Assembly: GCA_001570385.1 (NCBI GenBank)
Contig: BBYL01000008.1
Location: 410,504-474,503 of the forward strand
Direction of reading: 5' to 3'
Length of the DNA: 64,000 nt
Origin: Microtetraspora glauca
GTDB lineage: Bacteria > Actinomycetota > Actinomycetes > Streptosporangiales > Streptosporangiaceae
Shown: positions 17,823 to 26,547 of the stretch, piece by piece
How positions within the stretch are numbered: the first letter of the stretch is position 1
Layout of the letters: each line of letters begins with the position of its first letter
Notes under the pieces: generated by a model
Seen by the model: only the letters and a program-made list of their open reading frames with translations
Database searches by the model: none
Told to the model about the DNA's origin: nothing
Program-made: the position numbers and the translations under genes

Positions 17823-18205
17823 TTCTACCCCGCAAAATCCGGCCCCCGAAATGCGACAACGCTCACGAAGAGTTACACAAGCCAACTGACAGCAAACTTG
17901 GAGCGTTCTTACCAAAACCATTCAGAAAGTACAGGGTCAAGATCAAAGAGGCCAGAGAGGTCAACGTGACTTACGTCACAGTCACACCTCTTTGACACTC
18001 CTTGCCCTGGAGGCGTATCTAACCCGCAAATTACTCCCTCAACCAAAATACGATTACTTGCGACCCGAAACATCAGATTTTCGGGCTGATCAAAAAGCCT
18101 ATAAAGATGCAGCACTAACCGTAAAGGCGGCTGCGGAAGAATCACCGGCTTACGGTCCCGGTCCCAGCTGCGCATCACCGCTCTCAAATTTCCCCAGCGG
18201 TTGGG
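17823..18205. other. Upstream region of the RHS toxin gene
   Basis: No gene is supported. This stretch is AT-richer than its neighbours and should carry the toxin promoter on the minus strand. It contains a CRP-type palindrome at 17965-17980 and an imperfect outer repeat (AGAGGT ... ACCTCT). I could not pick a convincing -35/-10 pair. Confidence 0.4.
17965..17980. promoter_or_regulatory. CRP/FNR-family-like operator
   Basis: CGTGACTTACGTCACA matches the TGTGA-N6-TCACA palindrome recognised by CRP-type regulators, with one mismatch at the first base. It lies 143 bp upstream of the RHS toxin start in an otherwise non-coding stretch. This is a match to a known motif only; binding is not shown. 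Confidence 0.45.
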
Positions 18206-18514
18206 TCAGTGCGCCTGGCGGGCCAGGAGGAGTGTCCACAGGCGTTCCGCCTTCGCGGATGACATCCAGACCGTCTCGCTCACCGCCGTACGGCGCGCCT
18301 TTCGGATCGTCCGGCGGATGAACTTCAGGCCGCCCGCCTGGCACAGCTCATAGAGCGTCTCCTGGCACTCGCACGTGTGCTCCTTCACCCTGACGCGGGC
18401 GCACCTGGGCGTGGGCTCCCGCCACTCGATGCCGGAATGTTCCGCAGCGAATGGCTCGACGTGTGGGCCGTGGAACGGCTCGGGGAGGGTCACGTACGGC
18501 TCCCGAAAGTGCAA
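18206..18514 (-). CDS. Small CECQ-motif protein (copy B)
   Basis: An open frame of up to 102 codons. The conserved part reads PRCARVRVKEHTCECQETLY then ELCQAGGLKFIRRTIRKARR and VSETVWMSSAKAERLWTLLL. It has two closely spaced Cys (CEC) plus a third (ELC), then a basic helix. A diverged, frameshifted copy lies at 7361-7633. The start is uncertain: TTG 18514 or GTG 18493, neither with a good ribosome binding site. Function is not recognised. Confidence 0.5.
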   Translation of the reverse strand: MHFREPYVTLPEPFHGPHVEPFAAEHSGIEWREPTPRCARVRVKEHTCECQETLYELCQAGGLKFIRRTIRKARRTAVSETVWMSSAKAERLWTLLLARQAH

Positions 18515-18599
18515 GTCACAAACCGATGGTCACTTTCAGTAGAGGGCCTACGTACGGAGCGAGGCAGGATGACAATGGCGGTCACACGCGGACACGTCA

Positions 18600-18962
18600 G
18601 CACCGCCGTACCACGTAGGACTCCCGAGTTTCGGCCACCCAGGAATCCACCACATCCTGCGCTGCCTCCAGGTTCTCGAACAGCACCGCATCGTCCAGCA
18701 GTTCGCGGCGCAGCGTCTGGTGGAACTGCTCAATCTTCCGGTCGTGGTGGTTCGGTCAGTCGGTGGGTGATGTCGTTGTCGCGGCAGATGCGATCGAACA
18801 GCACCTCCCGCCCTTGCCGAACCGATCGGTGACCTACTTGCCGTAGTCGCTCAGCACCTCATCCGGCGCCCCGAAAGTCCGCAGCACCTGGGCGAGAACC
18901 ACCAGGCACACCGCACGCCCGGTGGGACGGGCTACCACAGAGGCGATCAGGCAATAATGATC
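18600..18962 (-). pseudogene. IS481-family transposase remnant
   Basis: The minus strand reads HYCLIASVVARPTGRAVCLV and LRTFGAPDEVLSDYGK, then a stop. After frame changes it continues with KIEQFHQTLRRELLDDAVLF and ENLEAAQDVVDSWVAE. These are the DDE-domain blocks of IS481-like transposases (a D-N/Y-G-K motif, then the KxExFHQTLRREL helix carrying the catalytic Glu). Stops and at least two frameshifts are present, and both ends are missing, so it is inactive. It marks the boundary between the toxin region and the STAND cassette. Confidence 0.75.
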
Positions 18963-19219
18963 ACGATGTGATCGCCAGCATCCCGGAGGCTGGCGGAAGG
19001 GGTTTGGGGACGCGCCCTCTGCTCTGCGGAGCGCTCCTTGCGTGCGGGCTTCAACACCTCTCACCGCTGGCCCGATGTGCGTCTCTTGCGTGGACCTCGG
19101 AAGGAGAGGGCATCGGTGCATGTATTGCGCATTATGGCCTCTCCATTCATTGGGGTTGACCTGGAAGTCTCGCCGGGATAACTTCAAGTCAATTTTGCAA
19201 TCTCGCGGGAGGGGCCTCC
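18963..19219. other. Intergenic region upstream of the STAND cassette
   Basis: No gene is supported. It contains the likely promoter at 19156-19184. The earlier part is probably decayed insertion-sequence flank. Confidence 0.4.
19156..19184 (+). promoter_or_regulatory. Sigma-70-type promoter for the STAND cassette
   Basis: TTGACC (19156-19161) and TAACTT (19179-19184) separated by 17 bases, 35 bp upstream of the first ATG of the cassette. This is a good match to the vegetative actinobacterial promoter pattern. Confidence 0.55.
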
Positions 19220-19444
19220 ATGCGACTCGAAATGCTATACAAAGACCAGAATTCGGGCGGCAACGGCTGCCCTGCTGTCTATTTGGCCGAAAATGGCCAG
19301 ATCGTGGTTCAGGGGCCGGCGGTCGACCAGGACACCTTCTCCAACCTCGCCAACGTCCTGCCGGGCGAGATCGCCCTGCAGATCGCGCCTGAGGTGCTTT
19401 TGGGCGCCGTCGACAGGCTTCGCGCCAAAAACGAGGCACGCTAA
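19220..19444 (+). CDS. Hypothetical protein, 74 aa, first gene of STAND cassette
   Basis: ATG at 19220 with GGGAGGGG six bases upstream. The protein is a single small domain (MRLEMLYKDQNSGGNGCPAV then YLAENGQIVVQG) followed by a helix rich in Leu (SNLANVLPGEIALQIAPEVL). It has the character of the small partner proteins commonly encoded before DUF6879-type genes in actinobacteria. It is immediately followed, with no gap, by the next gene. Function unknown. Confidence 0.8.
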   Translation: MRLEMLYKDQNSGGNGCPAVYLAENGQIVVQGPAVDQDTFSNLANVLPGEIALQIAPEVLLGAVDRLRAKNEAR

Positions 19445-20002
19445 GTGGGGCGGATATTTCGCTCTCTCGAAGACGCCGAGTTCAACCGATTCTTCGCCGA
19501 GTTCCGCTTCACGGCTTACCGCCTGGAGTCACTGCAGTGCTACGACGTCTCCTACGAGAAGGCGGAGTTCGATCTCTTCCTGGGCGGCAAGCAGCGCGGC
19601 GAGTTCCCCGGGATCGCTCAGTGGATCGATGGAACGGTCAGGCCCGCGCGGGATTCCGGCAAGCTCCTGCACCGGGTCCACGTGGTCGAGGAACCCCTGT
19701 CCGACTACGTGCGGTTCGAGTGTGCCTGGGCATATGCGCACACCGTGCCAGCGGGTGAGGACGTGCGGCTCATCCCGGTCCCGCCTGGGGAATGGCCGGA
19801 GGGACTTCCTCACTACGACTATTGGCTCTTCGACTCGTCCATCCTCATCACCATGAACTACAAGGAGGATGGCTTATTCGAGGCGGCGGAGATTGTGGAC
19901 GACCCGGAGAGGATCGTCCAAGCCAATTTTTGGAGGGACATGGCGGTGAGCCAGTCCATCCCATTTACCGCCTTCGCGGAAAAATACAACGACACATTCT
20001 AA
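19445..20002 (+). CDS. DUF6879-type protein, 185 aa
   Basis: GTG start at 19445 directly after the TAA of the previous gene. The sequence matches the actinobacterial DUF6879 pattern: an N-terminal helix (FNRFFAEFRFTAYRLESLQC), a central GKLLHRVHVVEEPLSDYVRF block, then RLIPVPPGEWPEGLPHYDYW and LFDSSILITMNY, ending VSQSIPFTAFAEKY. The family has no established function and often accompanies HTH regulators. Here it is coupled to a NB-ARC ATPase gene 20 bp downstream, so it may be part of its signalling module. Confidence 0.85.
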   Translation: MGRIFRSLEDAEFNRFFAEFRFTAYRLESLQCYDVSYEKAEFDLFLGGKQRGEFPGIAQWIDGTVRPARDSGKLLHRVHVVEEPLSDYVRFECAWAYAHTVPAGEDVRLIPVPPGEWPEGLPHYDYWLFDSSILITMNYKEDGLFEAAEIVDDPERIVQANFWRDMAVSQSIPFTAFAEKYNDTF

Positions 20003-20022
20003 GCTGTGACGAGCTGGCGAAA

Positions 20023-22131
20023 ATGCAGGGCTCCAGTAACGAATTCGCAGGTGACGCCGATTCTGTCGTGCAGATAGGCACCATGCGCGGCTCGATCAAC
20101 ATGGCCCCTATGACACGGGCACTGCCATTGCCTCGGCAGCTTCCCCTTCCGGTGGGCGGCTTCGTCAACAGGGCCGAGAGCCTGGCCACACTCGACCGCC
20201 TCCTCGCGGACGAAAGCGGCGCGGGTGCAGTCTCCGCAGTCGCCGGCGCCCCGGGTGTCGGCAAAACCGCGTTCGTCGTGCACTGGGCCCACAGGGTGCG
20301 TGACCGTTTCCCGGACGGAGATCTCTACATCGATCTCGGCGGCTACGGGCCGAGTGCTCCGCTGAGTGCCGACCAGGCGCTCGACAGCTTCCTGAGGGCG
20401 CTCGACGTCCCAAAGGAGAGCATCCCCTCGACCCTGGCCGAACGCTCTTCGCTGTTCCGCTCACTCGTCAGCGGCAGGCGGATTCTCGTGGTTCTCGACA
20501 ACGCCGCCGACACCGCCACGGTCCGGCCGCTCCTTCCGGGATCAAGCGGGTGCTTTGCCTTGATCACAAGCAGAAGTAGCCTGTCAGGGTTGGTAACGAG
20601 GGAAGGGGCTGCGCGTGTGACCCTGGACGTGCTCAGTCCTTCTGACGCCGTCGAGTTGTTCAGACAAGTGATCGGTACTGCCCGCGTAACCGCGGAGCCC
20701 CAGGCCGCGGCCCGCGTCGCCGAACTCTGCGGCCACCTCCCGCTAGCGCTGCGCGTAGTCGCGGAACGCGCGGTAGATAGGCCGGGACTAACGCTCGCGG
20801 ACCTGGTCGCCGAACTCGAAGAGGAACAGCACAGGCTCGACTCACTCACCTCCAGTGAAGACGAACTCAGCGATGTGCGCGCCGCGTTCTCCTGGTCGTA
20901 CCGCGCGCTCTCGGCCGAAATGCAGCGGGCCTTCCGATTGCTCGGCCTCCACCCCGGCCGAGAGCTCGGTACGGAGGCGGCCATGGCACTGCTCGATTCC
21001 ACCGATCAGCGCGCCACGCAACGCCTCCTGGACACACTGACAGCTACGCATCTCCTCCAGGGCGTGTCAGCAAGCCGCTACCGCCTACATGACCTGCTCA
21101 GGACATACGCGAAGGAACGTCTGAGGGAAGAGACCAGCGCGAAGGACCAGGCGCTGGCAATTCGCCGGGTCCTGAGCTGGTATCTCCTGGCTGTCGACGC
21201 CGGTCGCAGAACGATCCTCCCCTACTCGCACGAGGTTCCCCTCGTGCCGCAGGAACAGCTCGTGATTCCGGTATTCGCCGACGCTAGGGCGGTCATGGGC
21301 TGGTTCGAGGTAGAGCGCCTGAACGTCTTGGCGGCGTTGGACCAAGCCATGGACGCCGGCCAGTACGACATCGCGTGGAAGCTGCCCGTCGTCGCCGACG
21401 GCTTCTTCGAGCTTCACTCCTATTGGACGGAGTGGGAGGAGATCCACCGCACCGGCGCCGAGGCCGCCCGTGTTCTCGGCGACCGGTTGGGTGAGGCCTC
21501 GAACGTCTTCGCTCTGGGCGACGCGGACTGGCGCGGGGGCAGGCGGGAAAGCGCGATAGCCAACTACGAGAGCGCTGTCTCCTACGCCAGGGAGGCCGAC
21601 GACGCGTGGCTCACCGGTTTCTCCCTCAGAGGGCTCGGGCTGATCCACGAGGAGATGGGGAACCGCGAGGAGGCGCACACCTGCTTCCAAGCCGCGCTTG
21701 AGGTCTTCCGCGTCCGGGGAGTGCGGCGAGGGGAAGGCATGGCGCTACTCAGCCTGGGCGAACACGCGGCCCTTCTCGGTCACTTCGACGAGGCGACGTC
21801 GCTGGGCACAGAAGCCGTTCGGGTCTTCGTCGAAATCAATGACGAGTGGAGCGAAGCCTGGGGGACGCTTCCACTCGCCAGGGCACTCACGGAACTCGGC
21901 CGAGGCGATGAAGCCCTCGAACTACTCGCGGGCGCGGCCGGGACGTTCGACCGGTTCAAGGACCGGCGCAGCCTCGCGATGACGCTGACCACCCTCGGTG
22001 ACGCACATCACCGGCTGGGCGACGCCTCAACGGCGCGAAACAACTGGCTGAGCGCCGCCGAGCTCTATGAGGCTTTCGGAGAGAGCACCATAGGCGAGGA
22101 GCTTCGAGCGAAAGCGGACGAGGACGGATGA
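20023..22131 (+). CDS. STAND ATPase: NB-ARC domain plus TPR repeats, 702 aa
   Basis: The N-terminal leader has a short motif (VVQIGTMRGSINM) and a Pro-rich PLPRQLPLPVGGF linker. The NB-ARC domain follows: Walker A VAGAPGVGKTAFVVHWAHRV at ~80-100, Walker B RRILVVLDNAAD ~ residue 155, the GxPL-type HLPLALRVVAERA, then a winged-helix segment RLHDLLRTYAKERL. The last ~230 residues are tetratricopeptide repeats (GFSLRGLGLIHEEMGNREEA, LTTLGDAHHRLGDASTA). It resembles the ATPase half of AfsR but lacks the N-terminal SARP DNA-binding domain. The ATG at 20023 has a weak ribosome binding site. Its 3' end overlaps the GNAT gene by ATGA. Such proteins act as nucleotide-dependent switches in signalling or defence. 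Confidence 0.92.
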   Translation: MQGSSNEFAGDADSVVQIGTMRGSINMAPMTRALPLPRQLPLPVGGFVNRAESLATLDRLLADESGAGAVSAVAGAPGVGKTAFVVHWAHRVRDRFPDGDLYIDLGGYGPSAPLSADQALDSFLRALDVPKESIPSTLAERSSLFRSLVSGRRILVVLDNAADTATVRPLLPGSSGCFALITSRSSLSGLVTREGAARVTLDVLSPSDAVELFRQVIGTARVTAEPQAAARVAELCGHLPLALRVVAERAVDRPGLTLADLVAELEEEQHRLDSLTSSEDELSDVRAAFSWSYRALSAEMQRAFRLLGLHPGRELGTEAAMALLDSTDQRATQRLLDTLTATHLLQGVSASRYRLHDLLRTYAKERLREETSAKDQALAIRRVLSWYLLAVDAGRRTILPYSHEVPLVPQEQLVIPVFADARAVMGWFEVERLNVLAALDQAMDAGQYDIAWKLPVVADGFFELHSYWTEWEEIHRTGAEAARVLGDRLGEASNVFALGDADWRGGRRESAIANYESAVSYAREADDAWLTGFSLRGLGLIHEEMGNREEAHTCFQAALEVFRVRGVRRGEGMALLSLGEHAALLGHFDEATSLGTEAVRVFVEINDEWSEAWGTLPLARALTELGRGDEALELLAGAAGTFDRFKDRRSLAMTLTTLGDAHHRLGDASTARNNWLSAAELYEAFGESTIGEELRAKADEDG

Positions 22132-22697
22132 ACGAGATCGTTCTGGAGTCAAAGGGCGGCGAGCTCCCTCCGGACTGGTTCACCGCCATCTGTACCATTC
22201 ACGATGAGATCTTCCTGCAAGCGCCCTTCGCGTGGACGCCGGACACTTCACGAGAGAACGCGGAGGACCTGCGCCGACTGACCGAGGACCCGACCTTCGG
22301 CGTCGTGGTCGCCCATCACGACAGCGAGCTCATCGGCTACGCGTACGGTCACCGTCTGCCCACTGACCACGGTTGGTGGCGCGCCATTCCAGAGCCACTT
22401 CCATCCGAGTTCACCGACGAATGGGACGGCAGGACGTTCACGCTCACCAGCCTGGCCGTCCTTCCGGACCAGCGAGGCCGCGGCATAGGCAAGCAGCTCA
22501 TCAACCATCTGCTCGCCACCCGAACGGAGGAACGCGCCGTCCTGTCGGTACAGCCGACCGCCCTGGGAACGCAGAGCATCTACCGGCACCTCGGATGGCG
22601 CCAGGTCGGCAGGAACGGACCCCTTCCCGGTGTCACTCCCCCTCACTGGGACGTCTACGTATTGGAATGCCTACCCCGCCCGAATCCCGATTCCTGA
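22128..22697 (+). CDS. GNAT-family N-acetyltransferase, 189 aa
   Basis: The acetyl-CoA binding motif is clear: LTSLAVLPDQRGRGIGKQLI, with RxxGxG/A in the V-x-P-x-x-R-G-x-G form. A C-terminal YRHLGWRQVG block typical of GNAT enzymes follows. ATG overlaps the stop of the STAND gene (ATGA), indicating translational coupling. The substrate is unknown. In this context it may modify a component of the cassette or be its effector. Confidence 0.88.
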   Translation: MNEIVLESKGGELPPDWFTAICTIHDEIFLQAPFAWTPDTSRENAEDLRRLTEDPTFGVVVAHHDSELIGYAYGHRLPTDHGWWRAIPEPLPSEFTDEWDGRTFTLTSLAVLPDQRGRGIGKQLINHLLATRTEERAVLSVQPTALGTQSIYRHLGWRQVGRNGPLPGVTPPHWDVYVLECLPRPNPDS

Positions 22698-22713
22698 TCA
22701 GGGAGAGCTCCGC

Positions 22714-23031
22714 ATGGACCCCATCACCCTCGCCATCGCCGGCGCCGTCGCCACTGGTATCGCCACCCGTACCGGAGAGTCCGCCGGGACAGCCCTGACC
22801 ACCCTGATCAGCCGCGTCCGCGACCGTTTCCGCGACAGGCCCGCCGTCCTCGAATCCGAGGAGAGCGCGGCCGCCGCCCTGGAGGGGGAGTTCACCAGGG
22901 ATCCCACGTTTCGTCAGGACTGTCACGGCCTGTGGAACCAGGCGCAGACTGGCGCCGTGGCCAACTCCTTCAACGGCCACGCCAACAAGGTGATCCAGGC
23001 CCGCGACATCCACGGAGACATCACTTTCTAG
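22714..23031 (+). CDS. Small protein with Ala/Gly-rich helix and RDIHGDITF tail, 105 aa
   Basis: ATG at 22714 after GGGAG. The N-terminal helix (MDPITLAIAGAVATGIATRT) is Ala/Gly-rich and may insert into membranes. A basic linker follows (ISRVRDRFRDRP), then a central helix. The C-terminus reads GHANKVIQARDIHGDITF. This tail is the same kind of motif as VVQIGTMRGSINM near the N-terminus of the STAND protein two genes upstream. Shared tails of this type often mark partners in actinobacterial STAND or conflict modules. The molecular role is inferred. Confidence 0.8.
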   Translation: MDPITLAIAGAVATGIATRTGESAGTALTTLISRVRDRFRDRPAVLESEESAAAALEGEFTRDPTFRQDCHGLWNQAQTGAVANSFNGHANKVIQARDIHGDITF

Positions 23032-23097
23032 TGTCATCCATGCGACGAATGCGACCGCCTGAGCTTTTCCTGACACCCCAACGATGGTTGCATCGGC

Positions 23098-24511
23098 TTA
23101 ACCGGAGGGCAGCTGCCGGTCAAAATCGGCAACCAGATCCCGTACCGCAGGGACACGGTGTGCGTTCGGTCTGAGGTCCTCGCGTAGGCGACGCAGGAGG
23201 CCGACACAGCGGACGGAGGTGACGGTGGGAAGCCGGGCAAGGGTACGCCGTCCCATCGTGACGGCTTGATCAAAATCGCCCGCCTGCGTGTAGGCCAAGC
23301 TGAGCCAGGCACCATGGCGCAGGGCCGATCGTTGATAAGGGCTGCTGGCGTCCACCAGCGCCCTGTCTCGTAGCAGGGCTTCTGCCTCCAGCAGCAGCTG
23401 TGTCCGGCGTGCGGGAATACGCCGGGCCAAGGCGACAAGGCTCCGTCCAGCGATAGCGTCCAGCTCGGTCCTGTTGACGTAGCTCGCCCAGCGAGGTGTG
23501 CGGTCCGGCTGCTCCTGGGCACGGTCAAGCATGGTTAGGGCGTGATCGCGAGCGCGGCGGAAGCTGGTCAGATCACCTGCTGCGGAAAACGCCAATCCAC
23601 TACGCGCTGCGATCAGGGCCTTTACGGCAGCAGGAGCATCAGCGCAGGCCTCATGCGCTGCGGAGGCGAGTTGGAGGGCGTCATCCATCTTGCCCAGTGT
23701 GGTCGCCTGATTGCTCATCAGGCCGAGAATGCTGGCGGCCAGAGCCCGGTCGTCGGCTGCTTGAGCGGCATGCAGTCCGGCCAGATACCAGCGTTGGGCC
23801 TCACCATCACGTTGGGTGTCGAACGCCATGAAGCCCGCGGTTTGGGCGAGCTGCGCCAGTGCGGCGCAGAGACGTTGGCCGGTCGTCGCGTCGTAACTCT
23901 CATTCCTCAACATGCGGCCCACGCAGTTGAGCTGGTCGGCCACGAAGGTGGCCGCCGCGCCACCCTGCTGATCGTCCAGCTGCTGAGCTTGGGTAACGAT
24001 GTCTTCGACCAGCGCTACCACAGCACCGGACACTCTTCCCGTCCCGCTGGTCGACGCCATCGCCGGCGGGGAATGATCGAGCCACTGCCAGGCGGGCCGA
24101 GTCAGAAGCGCGCCAGAGATTACGGTGAACCTCCGCCGTGTCAGCATTCCCGGCCACTCCTTCAGGAGTTGTAGCAGTCCTGCGCCATCCCAGGCTACGT
24201 CGAGTCGATGATCAGCTGGGACCCATGCCAGCGATCGGGAAGCGCGGTGTGCCGGCCACACCCGGTCGAAGGCCACCGGTTCGCCTATCGCCTCCGACAG
24301 CACCGATACAACGATGTCCTTGAGGAACTTGTCCGTGATAAAGCCACCGGTAAGGGGTTTTCTCGTGGACACGCCGGGTCTCGCTTGGAAGTAGAGCGAG
24401 GGCGGCGTTGACCTTTCGCGCCAGCGTCTCCGGCCGCCATCCGAGCGTATCGAGGAGAAGTCGTAGTGCCGGGTTGGGCCCAGCGGCACTGTCTGTGGAT
24501 GCGCTCGTCAT
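23098..24511 (-). pseudogene. HTH/TPR-type regulator with a frameshift
   Basis: The N-terminal part lies in one frame from ATG 24511: ALRLLLDTLGWRPETLARKV, then KTPYRWLYHGQVPQ, an XRE-like helix-turn-helix. The rest is in another frame: DIVVSVLSEAIGEPVAFDRV, LTRRRFTVISGALL, then helical repeats to DLVADFDRQLPSG. A single extra G (C on the plus strand, near 24318-24319) explains the switch. Removing it gives a continuous protein of about 470 aa typical of actinobacterial XRE/TPR regulators. It is either a recent null mutation, a programmed shift or a sequencing error. It is convergent with the STAND cassette. Confidence 0.75.
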
Positions 24512-24708
24512 GGGATCCCAACTCCAGGGGACGGCGGGTGGCATCGACTGTAACCAGATCAAGCAGGGGGCGGGGTAAACCGCACCATCCGCACCGCTTG
24601 CCTATCGATCCGCACTTCTCGTACGGCCGAATTGTCTATCGCTCAGGCGACGGCCAGCAGAGGCTAGGAGCCGTTCAGCGGTTCAAGCTCACCGACGAGG
24701 AGGACACG

Positions 24709-24828
24709 ATGAACCGATTCGCTCTCTACGGCAGCCCCGGGGCGGGGAAGTCCACCGTCGCGCGGGTGCTCCTCGATGCCCTGCACACGGCAGGACGGCC
24801 CGCGCCTACCCCACGAGGATCCGACTAG
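24709..24828 (+). pseudogene. Truncated P-loop NTPase (AAA/nucleotide-kinase-like)
   Basis: A strong ribosome binding site (GAGGAGG) precedes MNRFALYGSPGAGKSTVARV then LLDALHTAGR, a textbook Walker A. The frame stops after 39 codons. A different frame continues with RAYPTRIRLAGALGKAVAF, which resembles the next strand of the same family. The gene is therefore frameshifted and truncated, running into an unrelated short ORF. Confidence 0.6.
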
Positions 24829-24893
24829 CCGGTGCTCTGGGCAAGGCTGTCGCCTTCGCTCTCCCCCAAGCGGGTCCGGGTTCGGATGCCCCC

Positions 24894-24980
24894 ATGCCGA
24901 ACCGCGGACTCTCCGAGAAGGCCGGCGCCCATGTCCGGGTATGGGCGCCGGCCTTCGCCACCGCCCTGGCGGCCCTTTGA
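24894..24980 (+). pseudogene. Short WAPAF-motif ORF, copy 1 (truncated)
   Basis: Reads MPNRGLSEKAGAHVRVWAPA then FATALAAL and stops. Downstream in another frame is PRTGGDAFTF. Both parts match the ORF at 26284 (LAEKTRAHVRAWAPAF, PRTGGGDAVNM), so this is a frameshifted copy of the same small gene. The family is unknown. Confidence 0.45.
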
Positions 24981-25216
24981 CCCAGGACCGGCGGTGACGC
25001 GTTCACCTTCCGCTGTCGGTCCTGGTTCCAGCCGCGCAACAAGGACACGTCGTGATCTTCGATGGCTGTGGATCAGCCGCTCGTGTCCCCACGTGTCCGC
25101 GTCTGTCGTCTGTCTGCGTACGCCTCAAGCAGATCGAATCAGGGTGCGCTCTGGGCCCGGTACCGGGGCCGCCTCTGTTCCCGTTGAACACCTCGACAAT
25201 CCGGAGTTCTCATCCG

Positions 25217-25510
25217 ATGACGACCAATGCCACCCAGGCCATCCGGCACCTGGAACTACTCGCGGCCGAACTGGAGACCCGCCACTTCGCCGTGCGGATC
25301 CTCGCCCCCCACGGACTCGCACCGCGCCTGAACGTGATCAATATCGCCGCGCCGGTGCTGACCGAGAAGGTGCTCGCCGCTCCAGACTCCGAGGGGACCT
25401 GGAACTTCTACTTCCCCTGGCCCGAGCGGCCCGAGGTCATCGCCCCCGTCCAGGACATTCCGGCTGCCGCCGACCGGGTTGAACGTGTCCTGGCCGAAGT
25501 CGGCCGGTGA
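25217..25510 (+). CDS. Hypothetical protein, 97 aa
   Basis: ATG at 25217 with GGAG ten bases upstream. A single alpha/beta domain opens MTTNATQAIRHLELLAAELE then RHFAVRILAP, and contains a strand with PRLNVINIAAPVLTEKVLAA then WNFYFPWPERPEVIAPVQDI. Short proteins of this form are common in actinobacteria next to HTH regulators. The stop overlaps the possible start of the next gene. Function not known. Confidence 0.7.
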   Translation: MTTNATQAIRHLELLAAELETRHFAVRILAPHGLAPRLNVINIAAPVLTEKVLAAPDSEGTWNFYFPWPERPEVIAPVQDIPAAADRVERVLAEVGR

Positions 25511-26241
25511 ACGCCGGCCGTGCTGGAGCCGATCCAGCGGATCCGGGGCCTGCCGGACGGTCCGACCGAGCAGCCCTGCCCGGTGTCATGTACTGGGATG
25601 CCTATGCGCGGCCAGCCCGTTCCTGCCGCAGATTCCTCAGCGGCGGAGTACACGAAGCCGTCCATCCCATGGTCCGTGCGTTGCTACGACGCGCCGAACA
25701 GCGGCACTTCCTGGACAAGGAACTGGCGTCGGTTCTGGATGTGAATCCGTCGGCGATCAGCAAGCTGCGGCATACGGTACGGGCGCAGAACCCGTCCTGG
25801 AGGTTCCTGTTCCGGTGGGCCGAGGTAGTGGAGCTGCGTGCCGTCGCGATCCGCGCCGACAACAGCGTGATCGTGCTGGGTCGTGACATCGGCAGGGACC
25901 TCGCGGCGCTGCGCGTTGGGAAAGGCATGAGCCAAGCGGCCTTGGCGGCGCGGGTGGTCACCGTTTCCCAGAACATCGGCCGCCGGGAGAAGGCGTCGTC
26001 GTTGATGCTCCGGGTGGTGGAGACGCATCTGCGCGGGCTGGACGCGCGGCTGGGTCTGTGGGACGCGACCGGTGACACGAGGGGGCCTTCGCTGGAACGG
26101 GGCGCGCCAGCAGACCTCCGAGCGAGCGCATCGGCGACGCTTTCCGCCTCAGCCGTGGAAGCGGGGCTCAACGTCCGGGGCAACTCCGTGGACAGCGCGG
26201 GTGACGCCGACGCAGCATCGGACCCGGACCCACAAGAGTGA
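25507..26241 (+). CDS. Dual helix-turn-helix regulator, copy 1
   Basis: The frame opens at 25507, but the first ~55 residues look non-conserved; ATG 25588 or ATG 25671 (MVRALLRRAEQRHFLDKELA) are alternatives. Two helix-turn-helix units are seen: LDKELASVLDVNPSAISKLR, and DLAALRVGKGMSQAALAARV followed by VTVSQNIGRREKA, the latter XRE-like. The C-terminal ~50 residues are Ala/Asp-rich and probably disordered. The layout matches the regulator at 26548, indicating a diverged duplication. Confidence 0.65.
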   Translation: MNAGRAGADPADPGPAGRSDRAALPGVMYWDAYARPARSCRRFLSGGVHEAVHPMVRALLRRAEQRHFLDKELASVLDVNPSAISKLRHTVRAQNPSWRFLFRWAEVVELRAVAIRADNSVIVLGRDIGRDLAALRVGKGMSQAALAARVVTVSQNIGRREKASSLMLRVVETHLRGLDARLGLWDATGDTRGPSLERGAPADLRASASATLSASAVEAGLNVRGNSVDSAGDADAASDPDPQE

Positions 26242-26283
26242 TGACCATGTCGTCATGCACCGCGAGTATGGAGGGTGATGGCA

Positions 26284-26451
26284 ATGCCCCCGAGCTCCAC
26301 GGCTCTCGCCGAGAAGACCCGTGCTCACGTGCGGGCATGGGCACCGGCCTTCTCCGCCGACCGACCCAGGACCGGCGGCGGTGATGCGGTCAACATGCTC
26401 ATCCCACGCTGGTGGGACGGGCAGGGGCTCATCGACGGTCCATCCGCCTGA
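26284..26451 (+). CDS. Short WAPAF-motif protein, copy 2, 55 aa
   Basis: ATG at 26284 with GGAGGG eight bases upstream. It reads MPPSSTALAEKTRAHVRAWA then PAFSADRPRTGGGDAVNMLI. It matches the broken copy at 24894. Each copy stands upstream of a dual-HTH regulator, so the pair forms a duplicated block. The function is unknown. Confidence 0.5.
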   Translation: MPPSSTALAEKTRAHVRAWAPAFSADRPRTGGGDAVNMLIPRWWDGQGLIDGPSA

Positions 26452-26547
26452 TGGATGGTTACGAGACGCCCACGCGGATGCGCAGCTTCCTCGACCCAGA
26501 CCTGGTCGGCCATCCCATGAGCACCCTGGAGAACAATGAGGCCATCC

